From Bacillota bacterium (GTDB taxonomy: Bacteria > Bacillota > Clostridia > Saccharofermentanales > UBA5734), in the NCBI GenBank assembly GCA_029548445.1, contig JAKPNJ010000306.1:1-36476 (forward strand): a DNA stretch of 36,476 nt, written 5' to 3'. The position numbers were made by a program, and so were the translations under genes. Below, one piece after another: positions 14,691 to 21,816 of this stretch (the first letter of the stretch is position 1; each line of letters opens with the position of its first letter). The notes below the pieces were generated by a model. The model saw nothing but the letters and a program-made list of their open reading frames with translations, did no database searches and was not told the origin of the DNA.

Positions 14691-16115
14691 ATGGATCGAC
14701 TGACCCGTTTCGACGAACCCCTGCCGGAGACGACCCCGCCGGATCCCGCCGACTGGGGGTCCCTGTCCGCTCCCGAAGTCCTGGCCCCGCTGCTGGGCCG
14801 CCGGTTCGCCTGCCCGGCCTGCGGGGCGGTCCACGTCCTCCGGACCCGTCGGATCGAGACCTCGGAGACGGCGCTGGCCCGATCCGGGGAGTTGTTGGAG
14901 GGCATGGGCTTCGCCGGCCAGCCGGTGGTCCTGTTCGACACCCGGACCTACGCGGCCTGCGGCCCGGCCCTGACGGACGGGCTGGCCCGGTTCTCGCCCC
15001 GGCCCATGATCCTCCAGGGAGACGACCTCCACGCCGACGAGCGGCTGGTGGGCAGCCTCCTCATCGCCATGTCCGACGATCCGCCGTTCCTCGTCTCCTG
15101 CGGCAGCGGCTGCCTGACCGACACCACCCGCTATGTGGCCCTGCGATGCCGACTGCCTTTTGTGTCGGTGGCCACGGCGGCGTCCATGGACGGGTACGCG
15201 TCGTCCAACACCCCGCTGATCGTCGGCGGCTTCAAGATCTCGTATCCGGGCAAGGCCCCGGAGGCCATCCTGTCCGATCCCCGGGTCCTGGCGAAGGCCC
15301 CCCGGGCCATGACCGCCGCCGGGTTCGGCGATGTCCTGGCCAAGATCGTGGCGCTGCTGGACTGGAAGCTGGCCCGGGACCTGGAAGGGGAATCCTACTG
15401 CCCCCTGGTGGCCGATCTCGTGGACAAGGCGGTGGGGGAATGCCTGGCCCTGGCGGGGGACCTGGCCGGCGGCAGCCCGTCCGCCGTCGCCCGGCTCCTG
15501 GATGTCCTGTCCCTGACCGGCGTGGCCATGCAAATGATGGGGACGTCCCGGCCGGCTTCCGGCGCGGAACACCACATCTCGCACCTCCTGGAGATGCGGG
15601 ACATCCAGCGGGGCCGCCACGGCAGCCTGCACGGGGACAAGGTGGGCATCGGCACCCTGGTTTCCATGGCCATGTATCTTCGGATGTTCGGGGACGGCGC
15701 CCTGCCGGCCCAGCGGCCCACCCTGCCGGCGGCCGCCTGGGAGCGGGAGGTCCGGCGGGTCTACGGGCCCCTGGCGGACGAGGCCATTGCGAAGAACGCC
15801 CCGGAGCCCCCGTCCGGCGCAGCATGGGAGGCCCAGCGGCGTCGGCTGGCCCGATCCATGGACGAGTATGGGTATGCTGCGGTCCGTTCGTTCCGGACGC
15901 TCCTGCCCAAGGCCCGGGACGACATGGCCGCCCTGGGGGGTCCGACCCGGCCCGACCAGCTGGGATACGGACCCGAGGATACCTTCGATGCCATCTGTTT
16001 CGGAAAGGAAGTGCGGCCCAAGTTTACCCTGCTCCGGCTGGCCGAACGGTTCGGTTGGCTCTACGACCTGGGCCGCGAAATCGCCGACGGCCTGCCCCGG
16101 GGCGTGATATACTGA
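14691..16115 (+). CDS. araM: sn-glycerol-1-phosphate dehydrogenase (AraM type)
   Basis: This cytoplasmic 474-residue enzyme should reduce dihydroxyacetone phosphate to sn-glycerol 1-phosphate with NAD(P)H. The dinucleotide motif is CGSGCLTDTTRYVAL (137-151). The metal ligands fit D167 (ASMDGYASSNTPL), a histidine in GAEHHISHLLE (292-301) and H314 (LHGDKVGIGTL). The AraM block SDPRVLAKAPRAMTAAGFGD is present. The protein is about 80 residues longer than Bacillus AraM. The extra length is spread over an N-terminal part with a CPACG pair (C41, C44) and a C-terminal extension. The ATG at 14691 is chosen for CGGAGG upstream; an earlier ATG at 14673 has no such site. In Bacillota the product feeds archaeal-type ether lipids such as heptaprenylglyceryl phosphate. 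Confidence 0.92.
   Translation: MDRLTRFDEPLPETTPPDPADWGSLSAPEVLAPLLGRRFACPACGAVHVLRTRRIETSETALARSGELLEGMGFAGQPVVLFDTRTYAACGPALTDGLARFSPRPMILQGDDLHADERLVGSLLIAMSDDPPFLVSCGSGCLTDTTRYVALRCRLPFVSVATAASMDGYASSNTPLIVGGFKISYPGKAPEAILSDPRVLAKAPRAMTAAGFGDVLAKIVALLDWKLARDLEGESYCPLVADLVDKAVGECLALAGDLAGGSPSAVARLLDVLSLTGVAMQMMGTSRPASGAEHHISHLLEMRDIQRGRHGSLHGDKVGIGTLVSMAMYLRMFGDGALPAQRPTLPAAAWEREVRRVYGPLADEAIAKNAPEPPSGAAWEAQRRRLARSMDEYGYAAVRSFRTLLPKARDDMAALGGPTRPDQLGYGPEDTFDAICFGKEVRPKFTLLRLAERFGWLYDLGREIADGLPRGVIY
16108..16113 (+). promoter_or_regulatory. Possible -10 element for the Yip1-like gene
   Basis: TATACT overlaps the last codons and stop of the glycerol-1-phosphate dehydrogenase gene, 92 bases before the next ATG. 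A run of seven adenines follows at about 16121-16127. No -35 match is visible, so this is a weak call. Confidence 0.35.
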
Positions 16116-16204
16116 AATCGAAAAAAAGGCCGCTGAAGAGCCTGTCCGGGGCATTCGGGCCCGCCCGGCCCGCCCGGGCCGAAGTGTAGAAGGAGGGTTG
16201 CCCC

Positions 16205-16879
16205 ATGTCCGAGTTTCAGGGATCCCCAGTCGTATCGGAGGCTCCGGAGAGCCGTCCGACCGGGGTGGGCGCGCTGGTCAAGGGGATGTTCAGGAGACCA
16301 GTCGATACCGTGTATGGCGCCTGGAAGGAGAAATCCCTCCATGCCTTCTTCCTGACCGCCATCCTGGTGGCCTTTTCCTATATGCTGACGGTCCTGGTTT
16401 CCAACCTGGCGGATGTCATTCGGTACAACCTGCCGTTCGGCCGGTTGCTGCTGGGTATTCTGCAAGCCCTGGCCAGTCCCCTGGAACCCCTGGCGGGCCT
16501 GGCTGTCGGCGCCCTGGTCTTCTGGCTGATGGCGCCCGGCGCGCGGCCGCAGGGGTACAAGGCCATGCTGGCCGCCTTCGGCGCCGCGGCCCTGCCCCTG
16601 GCCCTGGCGGAGCTGCTCCTGGTCCTGCCCGATATCCTGTCGAGCATTTTCCAGGTCGGTTTTACAGGGTTCCTGTACAATGTAACGGACCTTCTTTTCT
16701 GGACCCCGGCCGTTGTCCTGCTGTCGGTCCTGACCGCCCTGGCGATGCACCGGGAGATTCCGGAAGGCAAGTCCGAATCCCGCCTGGTCCTGGCCGTCGT
16801 TGTGGCGGTCGCCGCCCAAGCCCTGGCCGAGCGGATCCTGGCCTGGATCATTTATTTATCTGAAAGCCGTGTGCCCTGA
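16205..16879 (+). CDS. Yip1-like multi-pass membrane protein
   Basis: The 224-residue protein has a polar N-terminus of about 40 residues (with KGMFRRPVDTVYGAWKEKS) and then about five hydrophobic segments, the layout of the bacterial Yip1/YIP1-domain membrane proteins. The opening pattern, in which a short cytoplasmic stretch with a phrase like RPVDT leads into the first helix, is typical of that group. No catalytic residues are evident and the role is unknown; membrane organisation or transport has been suggested for the family in general. GAAGGAGGG lies six bases before the ATG. The gene ends 87 bases before serS. Confidence 0.7.
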   Translation: MSEFQGSPVVSEAPESRPTGVGALVKGMFRRPVDTVYGAWKEKSLHAFFLTAILVAFSYMLTVLVSNLADVIRYNLPFGRLLLGILQALASPLEPLAGLAVGALVFWLMAPGARPQGYKAMLAAFGAAALPLALAELLLVLPDILSSIFQVGFTGFLYNVTDLLFWTPAVVLLSVLTALAMHREIPEGKSESRLVLAVVVAVAAQALAERILAWIIYLSESRVP

Positions 16880-16922
16880 TTTTCGCCCGAACCGTCCCGG
16901 CTGCCGCCAGGGAGGTTCAAGA

Positions 16923-16947
16923 CGGTCCGGTCGCCCCGACCGGGCCG
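16923..16947 (+). promoter_or_regulatory. Strong hairpin in the serS leader
   Basis: CCGGTCG at 16927-16933 pairs with CGACCGG at 16937-16943 around CCC. The stem extends outward through a G-U pair and three more pairs to 16923 and 16947. It ends about six bases before the ribosome site of serS. There is no following T run, so it is not a standard terminator. The leader is too short for a T-box. Confidence 0.45.
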
Positions 16948-16966
16948 AAACCCGAAGGGAGCCCCC

Positions 16967-18259
16967 ATGCTGGATGTCAACCTGATCCGGAAGGATCCGG
17001 ACATGGTCCGGGACTTGCTGTCGCGGAAGGGATTCGAGGTCGATTTTTCCGAATACCTTGAGAAGGACCGGGCCCGCAGGGACCTGATCTTCCGGACGGA
17101 GCAGCTCAAGGCCGAAAAGAACAAGGTGTCGGCCCTGGTCCCTGTCCTGAGGAAGGGAGGCCGCGATGTGTCCGATACCCTGGCCCGGATGCGGCAGGTT
17201 GCGGACGACATCCGGGACGGCGAGGCGCAGATGGCGGCCCTGGACGCCTGGATCCGGGACTTCCTGGACGCGCTGCCCAACCTGCCGGATCCCTCCCTGC
17301 CGGCCGGCGGCAAGGAGAACAACCGGGTGGTCCGGGTGTTCGGTACGGCCCCCGTGTTCGATTTTCCCCCGCTCCACCATGTGGACCTGGCCGAATCCCT
17401 GGGCGTCGTCGACTACCCCCGGGGCGCCAGGCTGGGCGGCAGCGGCCACTGGGTCTACCGCCGGGACGGCGCGCGCCTGGAATGGGCGCTGCTGAACTAT
17501 TTCATCGAGGCCCACCTGGCGGACGGCTACGAGTTCATGCTGCCGCCCCATCTCCTGACCTGGGCCTGCGGGTATACCGCCGGGCAGTTCCCGAAGTTCC
17601 GGGACGATGTATACCAACTGAGAAGCGACGATACCCCGGACGGCTTCACCCACTTCATCCTCCCCACGGCCGAGACCGCCCTGGTCAACCTCCACCGGGA
17701 CGAAATCCTGGACGAGGAGGTCCTCCCGCTCCGGTACTGTGCCTATACCCCCTGCTACCGGAAGGAGGCCGGCAGCTACCGGTCCGAGGAGCGGGGCATG
17801 ATCCGGGGCCACCAGTTCAACAAGATCGAGATGTTCCAGTACGTCCGGCCCGAGGATGCGGACGCGGCCCTGGAAGAGCTCGTGGGCAAGGCGGAACGGC
17901 TGGTGCAGGGCCTGGGGCTCCACCACCGGGTCAGCCGACTGGCCGCCGGTGACTGCAGCGCCGCCATGCGGCGGACCTACGACATCGAGGTCTGGATTCC
18001 CAGCATGAACGACTTCAAGGAAGTCAGCTCCGCCTCCGACGCCGGCGACTACCAGGCCCGCCGGGGCAACATCCGCTTCCGCCGGAAGGAAACCGGCAAG
18101 CCCGAATTCGTCCATACCCTGAACGCTTCGGGGCTGGCCACCAGCCGGATTTTCCCCGCGATCCTGGAATGCAACCAGGACGCGTCGGGCCGGGTCCGGA
18201 TCCCCGAGGTCCTGAGAAAGTGGATGGGCGGCCAGGAGTTCCTGGCGCGCCCATCGTAA
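16967..18259 (+). CDS. serS: Seryl-tRNA synthetase
   Basis: This 430-residue class II synthetase charges tRNA-Ser with serine. Residues 1-110 form the long antiparallel coiled-coil arm that reads the tRNA (MLDVNLIRKDPDMVRDLL opening, then heptads with EKNKVSAL). Class II motif 2 is seen in YTPCYRKEAGSYRSEERGM, with the following RGHQFNKIEMFQYV. Motif 3 is in NASGLATSRIFPAILE; the first two residues differ from the more usual GSG form. Length is normal. The start has GAAGGGAG five bases upstream. It ends with TAA, which shows that TAA is a normal stop in this genome. It faces the DUF4015 gene with 34 bases between stops. Confidence 0.96.
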   Translation: MLDVNLIRKDPDMVRDLLSRKGFEVDFSEYLEKDRARRDLIFRTEQLKAEKNKVSALVPVLRKGGRDVSDTLARMRQVADDIRDGEAQMAALDAWIRDFLDALPNLPDPSLPAGGKENNRVVRVFGTAPVFDFPPLHHVDLAESLGVVDYPRGARLGGSGHWVYRRDGARLEWALLNYFIEAHLADGYEFMLPPHLLTWACGYTAGQFPKFRDDVYQLRSDDTPDGFTHFILPTAETALVNLHRDEILDEEVLPLRYCAYTPCYRKEAGSYRSEERGMIRGHQFNKIEMFQYVRPEDADAALEELVGKAERLVQGLGLHHRVSRLAAGDCSAAMRRTYDIEVWIPSMNDFKEVSSASDAGDYQARRGNIRFRRKETGKPEFVHTLNASGLATSRIFPAILECNQDASGRVRIPEVLRKWMGGQEFLARPS

Positions 18260-18293
18260 TCCTGCGCTTCGGGAGGACGCCGCGGCCGGCCGG

Positions 18294-19658
18294 CTATTTG
18301 CCGTCGAAGGCCGAGGCGTCGTAACTGGCCCGGGGATTCCAGCAGATCCATTCCTTGAACCCGGCGTCCTGGATGGCCTTGATCTGGGCCTTGATCTCGG
18401 CGGGCCCGTATTCCATGTAATACCCCTTGGGGAGATAGCTGGCGGTAAAGGCCTGGAGATAGGTCCGCACCGCGGCGTAGCCCTCCTGGCTGGCGGCGGG
18501 CTGGGCCAGCACCAGGCAGTTGTACAGGACTTTGTAGGGTTCCAGGTCCGGGTGCGTGAAGTGGACGCCGTTCAGCATGGTCCCCTTGCCGTTGCCGCTG
18601 TAATGGGTCGTGGAGCTGTTGGCATAATGGGAGGGGTAGATCATGGGGGCCACGTTGTCGATGCCCGTGAGGCCCACCGTGGCCCAGTCCTGCCCGATCC
18701 GCTCCCCGTCGCTCTTGCTGGACACGATGATGGCGAACACGTCGGCGCCCAGGGGAACGCCGAACTGGTCGGTCAGCAGCACCCGGGACTTCTGCAGGAA
18801 GCGGTTGATGACCTCGTACCGGGCGGGCACCCAGTCCGTTTCCCCGAAATAGGGCTTTTCGCCGGTGGTGGTGCCGCCGGTGGGGAAGCGGACATAGTCG
18901 AACTGGATCTCGTCGAAGCCCATTTCGATGGCCTCGATGGCCAGGGCGATGTTGTAATCCCAGACTTCCTGGCGATAGGGGTTCACAAAGGGCTTCTTGC
19001 CCTCGTTCGTGAAGTACAGGCTGTTGCCGGCCTTGTCCCGGATGCACAGGTCGGGACGGGCTTCCGCCAGGATGGGATCCTTGAAGACCACGATCCGGCC
19101 GATCAGGGTGATCCCCTTTTCGCGGCAAATCCGGACGAGATTCTCCACATCATAGGCCGCGCCCTTGTACGCCCCGATCTCCAGGGCCAGCTCGTTTTTC
19201 GTCGGGATATAGACGGCGTTGGATTCCTTGATGTCCACCACCAGCGCGTTGAGCAGCGGCGAGTTTTCGACAATCTCCACGTTCTTCGCCAGGTTGCCGC
19301 AGGCGCCGATGTACAGGGCCCGGGCCTCGTTGCGCTTCGGGGGAACCGGGGAGGCGACCACCGGCAGGGGGCCGAAATAATCGTTTACATCATGGAGATC
19401 CTGGCCGGGATCGGGTGTGGGATACGACCCCGGGAGTTCGATGGGCGTCGGCGTCGCGGTAGGCGGCAGGTCCGTGGGGGTCGCCGACGGTGTGCCGTCC
19501 GTGGGGGAGGCGGGATCGGTGGGCTGTCCGCCTGTCGGGCTGCCCGTGGGACTGCCGGAGGGGGTCGGATTCCCCGGGCTTCCGCAGGACGCAAGCAGCA
19601 GGGCCAGGGCCAGAAGGACCAGGAGAGCCGGGATTCCGGCGCGGCGCGGCAGGGACAT
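18294..19658 (-). CDS. DUF4015 glycoside-hydrolase-like lipoprotein
   Basis: The 454-residue protein starts with a lipoprotein signal: basic MSLPRRAG, a hydrophobic core and the lipobox LASC with C25. A Pro/Ser/Thr/Gly-rich stalk of about 60 residues follows. The rest (about 95-454) matches the putative glycoside hydrolase domain DUF4015 (PF13200), a TIM-barrel-like fold. Recognisable stretches are ALYIGACGN, LNALVVDIKE, FDEIQFDYVRFPT and APMIYPSHYANSS. The aspartates in DIKE and DEIQFDYVRFP are likely active-site residues by analogy. It should be anchored outside the cell membrane and act on an unknown glycan, perhaps cell wall. GGAGGAG precedes the ATG. It is transcribed alone, towards serS. 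Confidence 0.88.
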   Translation of the reverse strand: MSLPRRAGIPALLVLLALALLLASCGSPGNPTPSGSPTGSPTGGQPTDPASPTDGTPSATPTDLPPTATPTPIELPGSYPTPDPGQDLHDVNDYFGPLPVVASPVPPKRNEARALYIGACGNLAKNVEIVENSPLLNALVVDIKESNAVYIPTKNELALEIGAYKGAAYDVENLVRICREKGITLIGRIVVFKDPILAEARPDLCIRDKAGNSLYFTNEGKKPFVNPYRQEVWDYNIALAIEAIEMGFDEIQFDYVRFPTGGTTTGEKPYFGETDWVPARYEVINRFLQKSRVLLTDQFGVPLGADVFAIIVSSKSDGERIGQDWATVGLTGIDNVAPMIYPSHYANSSTTHYSGNGKGTMLNGVHFTHPDLEPYKVLYNCLVLAQPAASQEGYAAVRTYLQAFTASYLPKGYYMEYGPAEIKAQIKAIQDAGFKEWICWNPRASYDASAFDGK

Positions 19659-19763
19659 GGCGTGGCTCCTCCATCACATTCGGTCGTCGGCAACGGCTTC
19701 CATACAGGAGTCAAGATATTCCTCGGACCCCGTCGTGTCAATGTCCCCACGTCTCCTGCGTCA

Positions 19764-19792
19764 TTGCAGGGGGGGACGCCGGATGCTACAAT
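19764..19792 (+). promoter_or_regulatory. Sigma-A promoter for the NUDIX-YigZ unit
   Basis: TTGCAG at 19764-19769, a 17-base spacer and TACAAT at 19787-19792 make a near-ideal promoter, with TGC just before the -10 as an extended element. The same -35 and spacing occur before ctsR. The leader to the NUDIX ATG is about 80 bases. Confidence 0.75.
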
Positions 19793-19877
19793 CAGGTCGG
19801 ATGAATCGACTCGGACCGGCCCGGCCGGGACCGAAGGCCCCCGGTTTGGCCGGGCGGCCTGGGAAAGGGGTGGCTCG

Positions 19878-20291
19878 ATGCTTGTGCGCAACTGTGCCGG
19901 CGGCATCGTCTTCCATGGGGACCGGGTCCTCGTGCTGAAGAACGACAAGGGGGAATGGGTCTTCCCGAAGGGCGTCATCCGGAGCGGCGACTATCCGGAC
20001 GACGTGGCCATCGCCCGGGTCCAGCTGGAGGCGGGAGTCAAGGCCCACATCATCTCCTCCGCCGGCCGGACGAACTACGAATTCTTCTCCGTTTCCCGCT
20101 AACGGCCTGTCTGCAACAAGATCGTGTGGTACATCATGGTGGCGGACAGCGACACCATGACACCGAATCCCGACCAGAACTTCCACGAAGGCGCGTTCAT
20201 GCCGGTGGAGGAAGCCATGGAGAAAGTGACCTACAGCCAGGACAAGTCCCTCCTGATGCTCTCGTACCAGCGGTACAAGGAGCTGTCCTGA
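19878..20291 (+). pseudogene. NUDIX hydrolase interrupted by an in-frame TAA
   Basis: The frame opens at 19878 with MLVRNCAGGIVFHGDRVLVL and carries the block GEWVFPKGVIRSGDYPDD. The NUDIX box is degenerate, as I recall for this Clostridial family. A TAA at 20100-20102 ends it after 74 codons (SVSR). The same frame then continues without interruption for 62 sense codons to TGA at 20289-20291, encoding RPVCNKIVWYIMVADSD and on to SQDKSLLMLSYQRYKELS, which are the expected remaining parts of the family. The stop therefore replaces one residue, probably a glutamine or lysine, and one base change would explain it. It may be a true pseudogene, a sequencing error or a read-through case. TAA is used as a normal stop by serS, so recoding of TAA across the genome is unlikely. 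Confidence 0.8.
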
Positions 20292-20294
20292 CCC

Positions 20295-20957
20295 ATGGGA
20301 GACCCCGTCCGGATCCTGTCCGGCATCGGACGGGTCCGGATCACCGACCGACGGTCGATCTTCATCGCGGAAGCGGCACCGGTCGGGGACGAGGATGCGG
20401 CCCTGCGGCACCTGCGTGGCATCCGGGAGGAATTCCCGGATGCCACGCATCATGTGTACGCCTATCGGACCCGGCTGGACGGCGAAAGCCGGACCCAGCG
20501 CCACTCCGATGACGGCGAACCCCAGGGGACGGCGGGACTGCCCGTCCTGGACGTGCTTCTCCGGAACCGCCTCGATCAGTCCCTGGTCGTGGTGGTGCGA
20601 TACTTCGGCGGTATCCGCCTGGGACCCGGGGGCCTGGTGCGGGCCTATGGGGCCGCCGCAACCCAGGCTGTGGACATGGCGGGCATCGCGGAACTGGTGC
20701 CGGTGCGGACCTATCGCGTCACGATCTCCTACGGGGCGGCAGGTCTCCTGCTCCGGCGGCTCGAACAGGCCGGGTACCCGGTCGGGACGGTCCGCTACGG
20801 TCTCGATGTGGACGCGACGGCTGCCTGCCTCCCGGACGAGGCCGAGGACTTCCTGTCGCAGGTCCGGGACGTCGCGTCGGGTGCGGCCCTGGTCGAGCGC
20901 CTGGAGGATCGGCTGCTGCCCGTCGGACCCGGAGGCCGTCCCTCCTTCGGGACCTGA
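20295..20957 (+). CDS. IMPACT/YigZ family protein
   Basis: The 220-residue protein has the N-terminal UPF0029/IMPACT domain. The signature HSDDGEPQGTAGLPVLDVL is followed by VVVVRYFGGIRLGPGGLVRA. A C-terminal DUF1949-like domain of about 70 residues completes the usual YigZ layout. Members are small cytoplasmic proteins linked to translation control, with no proven enzyme activity. The ATG lies three bases after the stop of the NUDIX frame and has no separate ribosome site. Its translation could depend on ribosomes finishing that frame, so the internal TAA upstream might lower its expression. Confidence 0.9.
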   Translation: MGDPVRILSGIGRVRITDRRSIFIAEAAPVGDEDAALRHLRGIREEFPDATHHVYAYRTRLDGESRTQRHSDDGEPQGTAGLPVLDVLLRNRLDQSLVVVVRYFGGIRLGPGGLVRAYGAAATQAVDMAGIAELVPVRTYRVTISYGAAGLLLRRLEQAGYPVGTVRYGLDVDATAACLPDEAEDFLSQVRDVASGAALVERLEDRLLPVGPGGRPSFGT

Positions 20958-20980
20958 CGCCGGTTTTTGGCCGTCCGGCC

Positions 20981-21004
20981 GGAGACCCGACCGGAGACCC
21001 GGCC
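20981..21004. repeat. 12-base tandem duplication in the yebC promoter region
   Basis: GGAGACCCGACC at 20981-20992 is followed directly by GGAGACCCGGCC at 20993-21004, one mismatch apart. The pair covers the place where the -35 of the yebC promoter should be. Confidence 0.7.
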
Positions 21005-21012
21005 GGATGGGA

Positions 21013-21018
21013 TATAAT
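21013..21018 (+). promoter_or_regulatory. -10 element for yebC
   Basis: A perfect TATAAT lies 32 bases before the yebC ATG. The region 17 bases upstream is a GC-rich tandem repeat with no -35 match, so activation or an altered spacing may be involved. Confidence 0.6.
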
Positions 21019-21050
21019 GGAATCGAATCCGCACAAGGAGGGAACGACCC

Positions 21051-21785
21051 ATGTCCGGTCATTCCAAATGGGCCAACATCAAGCATCGAAAGTCCAAGTC
21101 CGACGCCCAGAAGGGCCAGGTCTTCACCAAGCTCGGCCGCGAAATCCAGTTGGCCGTCCGCAGCGGGGGCCCCGACCCCGACGTCAATTCCCGGCTCAAG
21201 GACCTGATCGCCAAGGCCAGGGGCTCCAACATGCCCGGAGACAGCATCCAGCGCAGTATCCGGAAGGCGGCAGGCTCCGAGGACAACGAGCAGATCGAGG
21301 AGATCACGTACGAGGGGTACGGGCCGGCAGGGATTGCGCTGATGATCCGGGCCATGACGGACAACCGCAACCGGACCGCCGGGGATGTCCGGCACATGCT
21401 GGACAAATATGGCGGCAACCTGGGTACCACCGGCTGTGTCTCGTTCCTGTTCCATGAGAAGGGCGTGATCCTGGCCAGTCGGGAAGACAGCCCCGGGGAC
21501 GGGGACGAGAGTGCGGCCATGATGGATGCGCTGGAAGCGGGGGCCGAGGATTTCGACGCCTCGGAGGATCTCTTCGAGATCTACACGCCGCCCCAGGATT
21601 TCTATGTCGTACGGGAGGCCCTGGAGAAGAAGGGATACGCCATCGCGGACTCGTCCATCCGGATGGTGCCCATTACCTGGGTCCGGGTGGAGGACCCGGA
21701 GGTCCGGGAGAAGATGGAGAAGATGCTGGAGGTCCTGGAGGAACACGACGACATCCAGGAGGTCTTCCACAACTGGGAGACCTGA
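21051..21785 (+). CDS. yebC: YebC/TACO1 family protein
   Basis: The 244-residue product is a full-length YebC. The family opening GHSKWANIKHRKSKSDAQKG is followed by FTKLGREIQLAVRSGGPDPD and YEGYGPAGIALMIRAMTDNR. Three domains of the known crystal structures fit the length. YebC proteins were long called transcription regulators (PmpR), but more recent work links the family to ribosomes and to translation of proline-rich stretches. That is notable here because many proteins in this window have proline-rich tails. AAGGAGGG lies eight bases before the ATG. The next gene follows by 31 bases and is probably co-transcribed. Confidence 0.95.
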   Translation: MSGHSKWANIKHRKSKSDAQKGQVFTKLGREIQLAVRSGGPDPDVNSRLKDLIAKARGSNMPGDSIQRSIRKAAGSEDNEQIEEITYEGYGPAGIALMIRAMTDNRNRTAGDVRHMLDKYGGNLGTTGCVSFLFHEKGVILASREDSPGDGDESAAMMDALEAGAEDFDASEDLFEIYTPPQDFYVVREALEKKGYAIADSSIRMVPITWVRVEDPEVREKMEKMLEVLEEHDDIQEVFHNWET

Positions 21786-21816
21786 TCGGACAGGGTTCGG
21801 CGCAGGGAGGACGGAA

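Noticed and set aside
13335-16154. A very long open frame on the minus strand (over 900 codons) opposite the aminopeptidase and dehydrogenase genes
   Set aside because: High-GC coding DNA leaves few stops in the antisense frames. The plus-strand genes have clear families, motifs and ribosome sites, while the antisense frame shows no recognisable domain.
16880-16966. T-box riboswitch before serS
   Set aside because: The leader has only 87 bases, with no specifier loop or T-box sequence; only a plain hairpin is visible.
19878-20102. Genome-wide recoding of TAA as an amino acid
   Set aside because: serS ends with TAA in the expected place, so TAA works as a stop here.
20938-20968. Intrinsic terminator after YigZ
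   Set aside because: GTCCC/GGGAC makes a five-pair stem, but the T5 run is ten bases away, so it does not fit a standard terminator.
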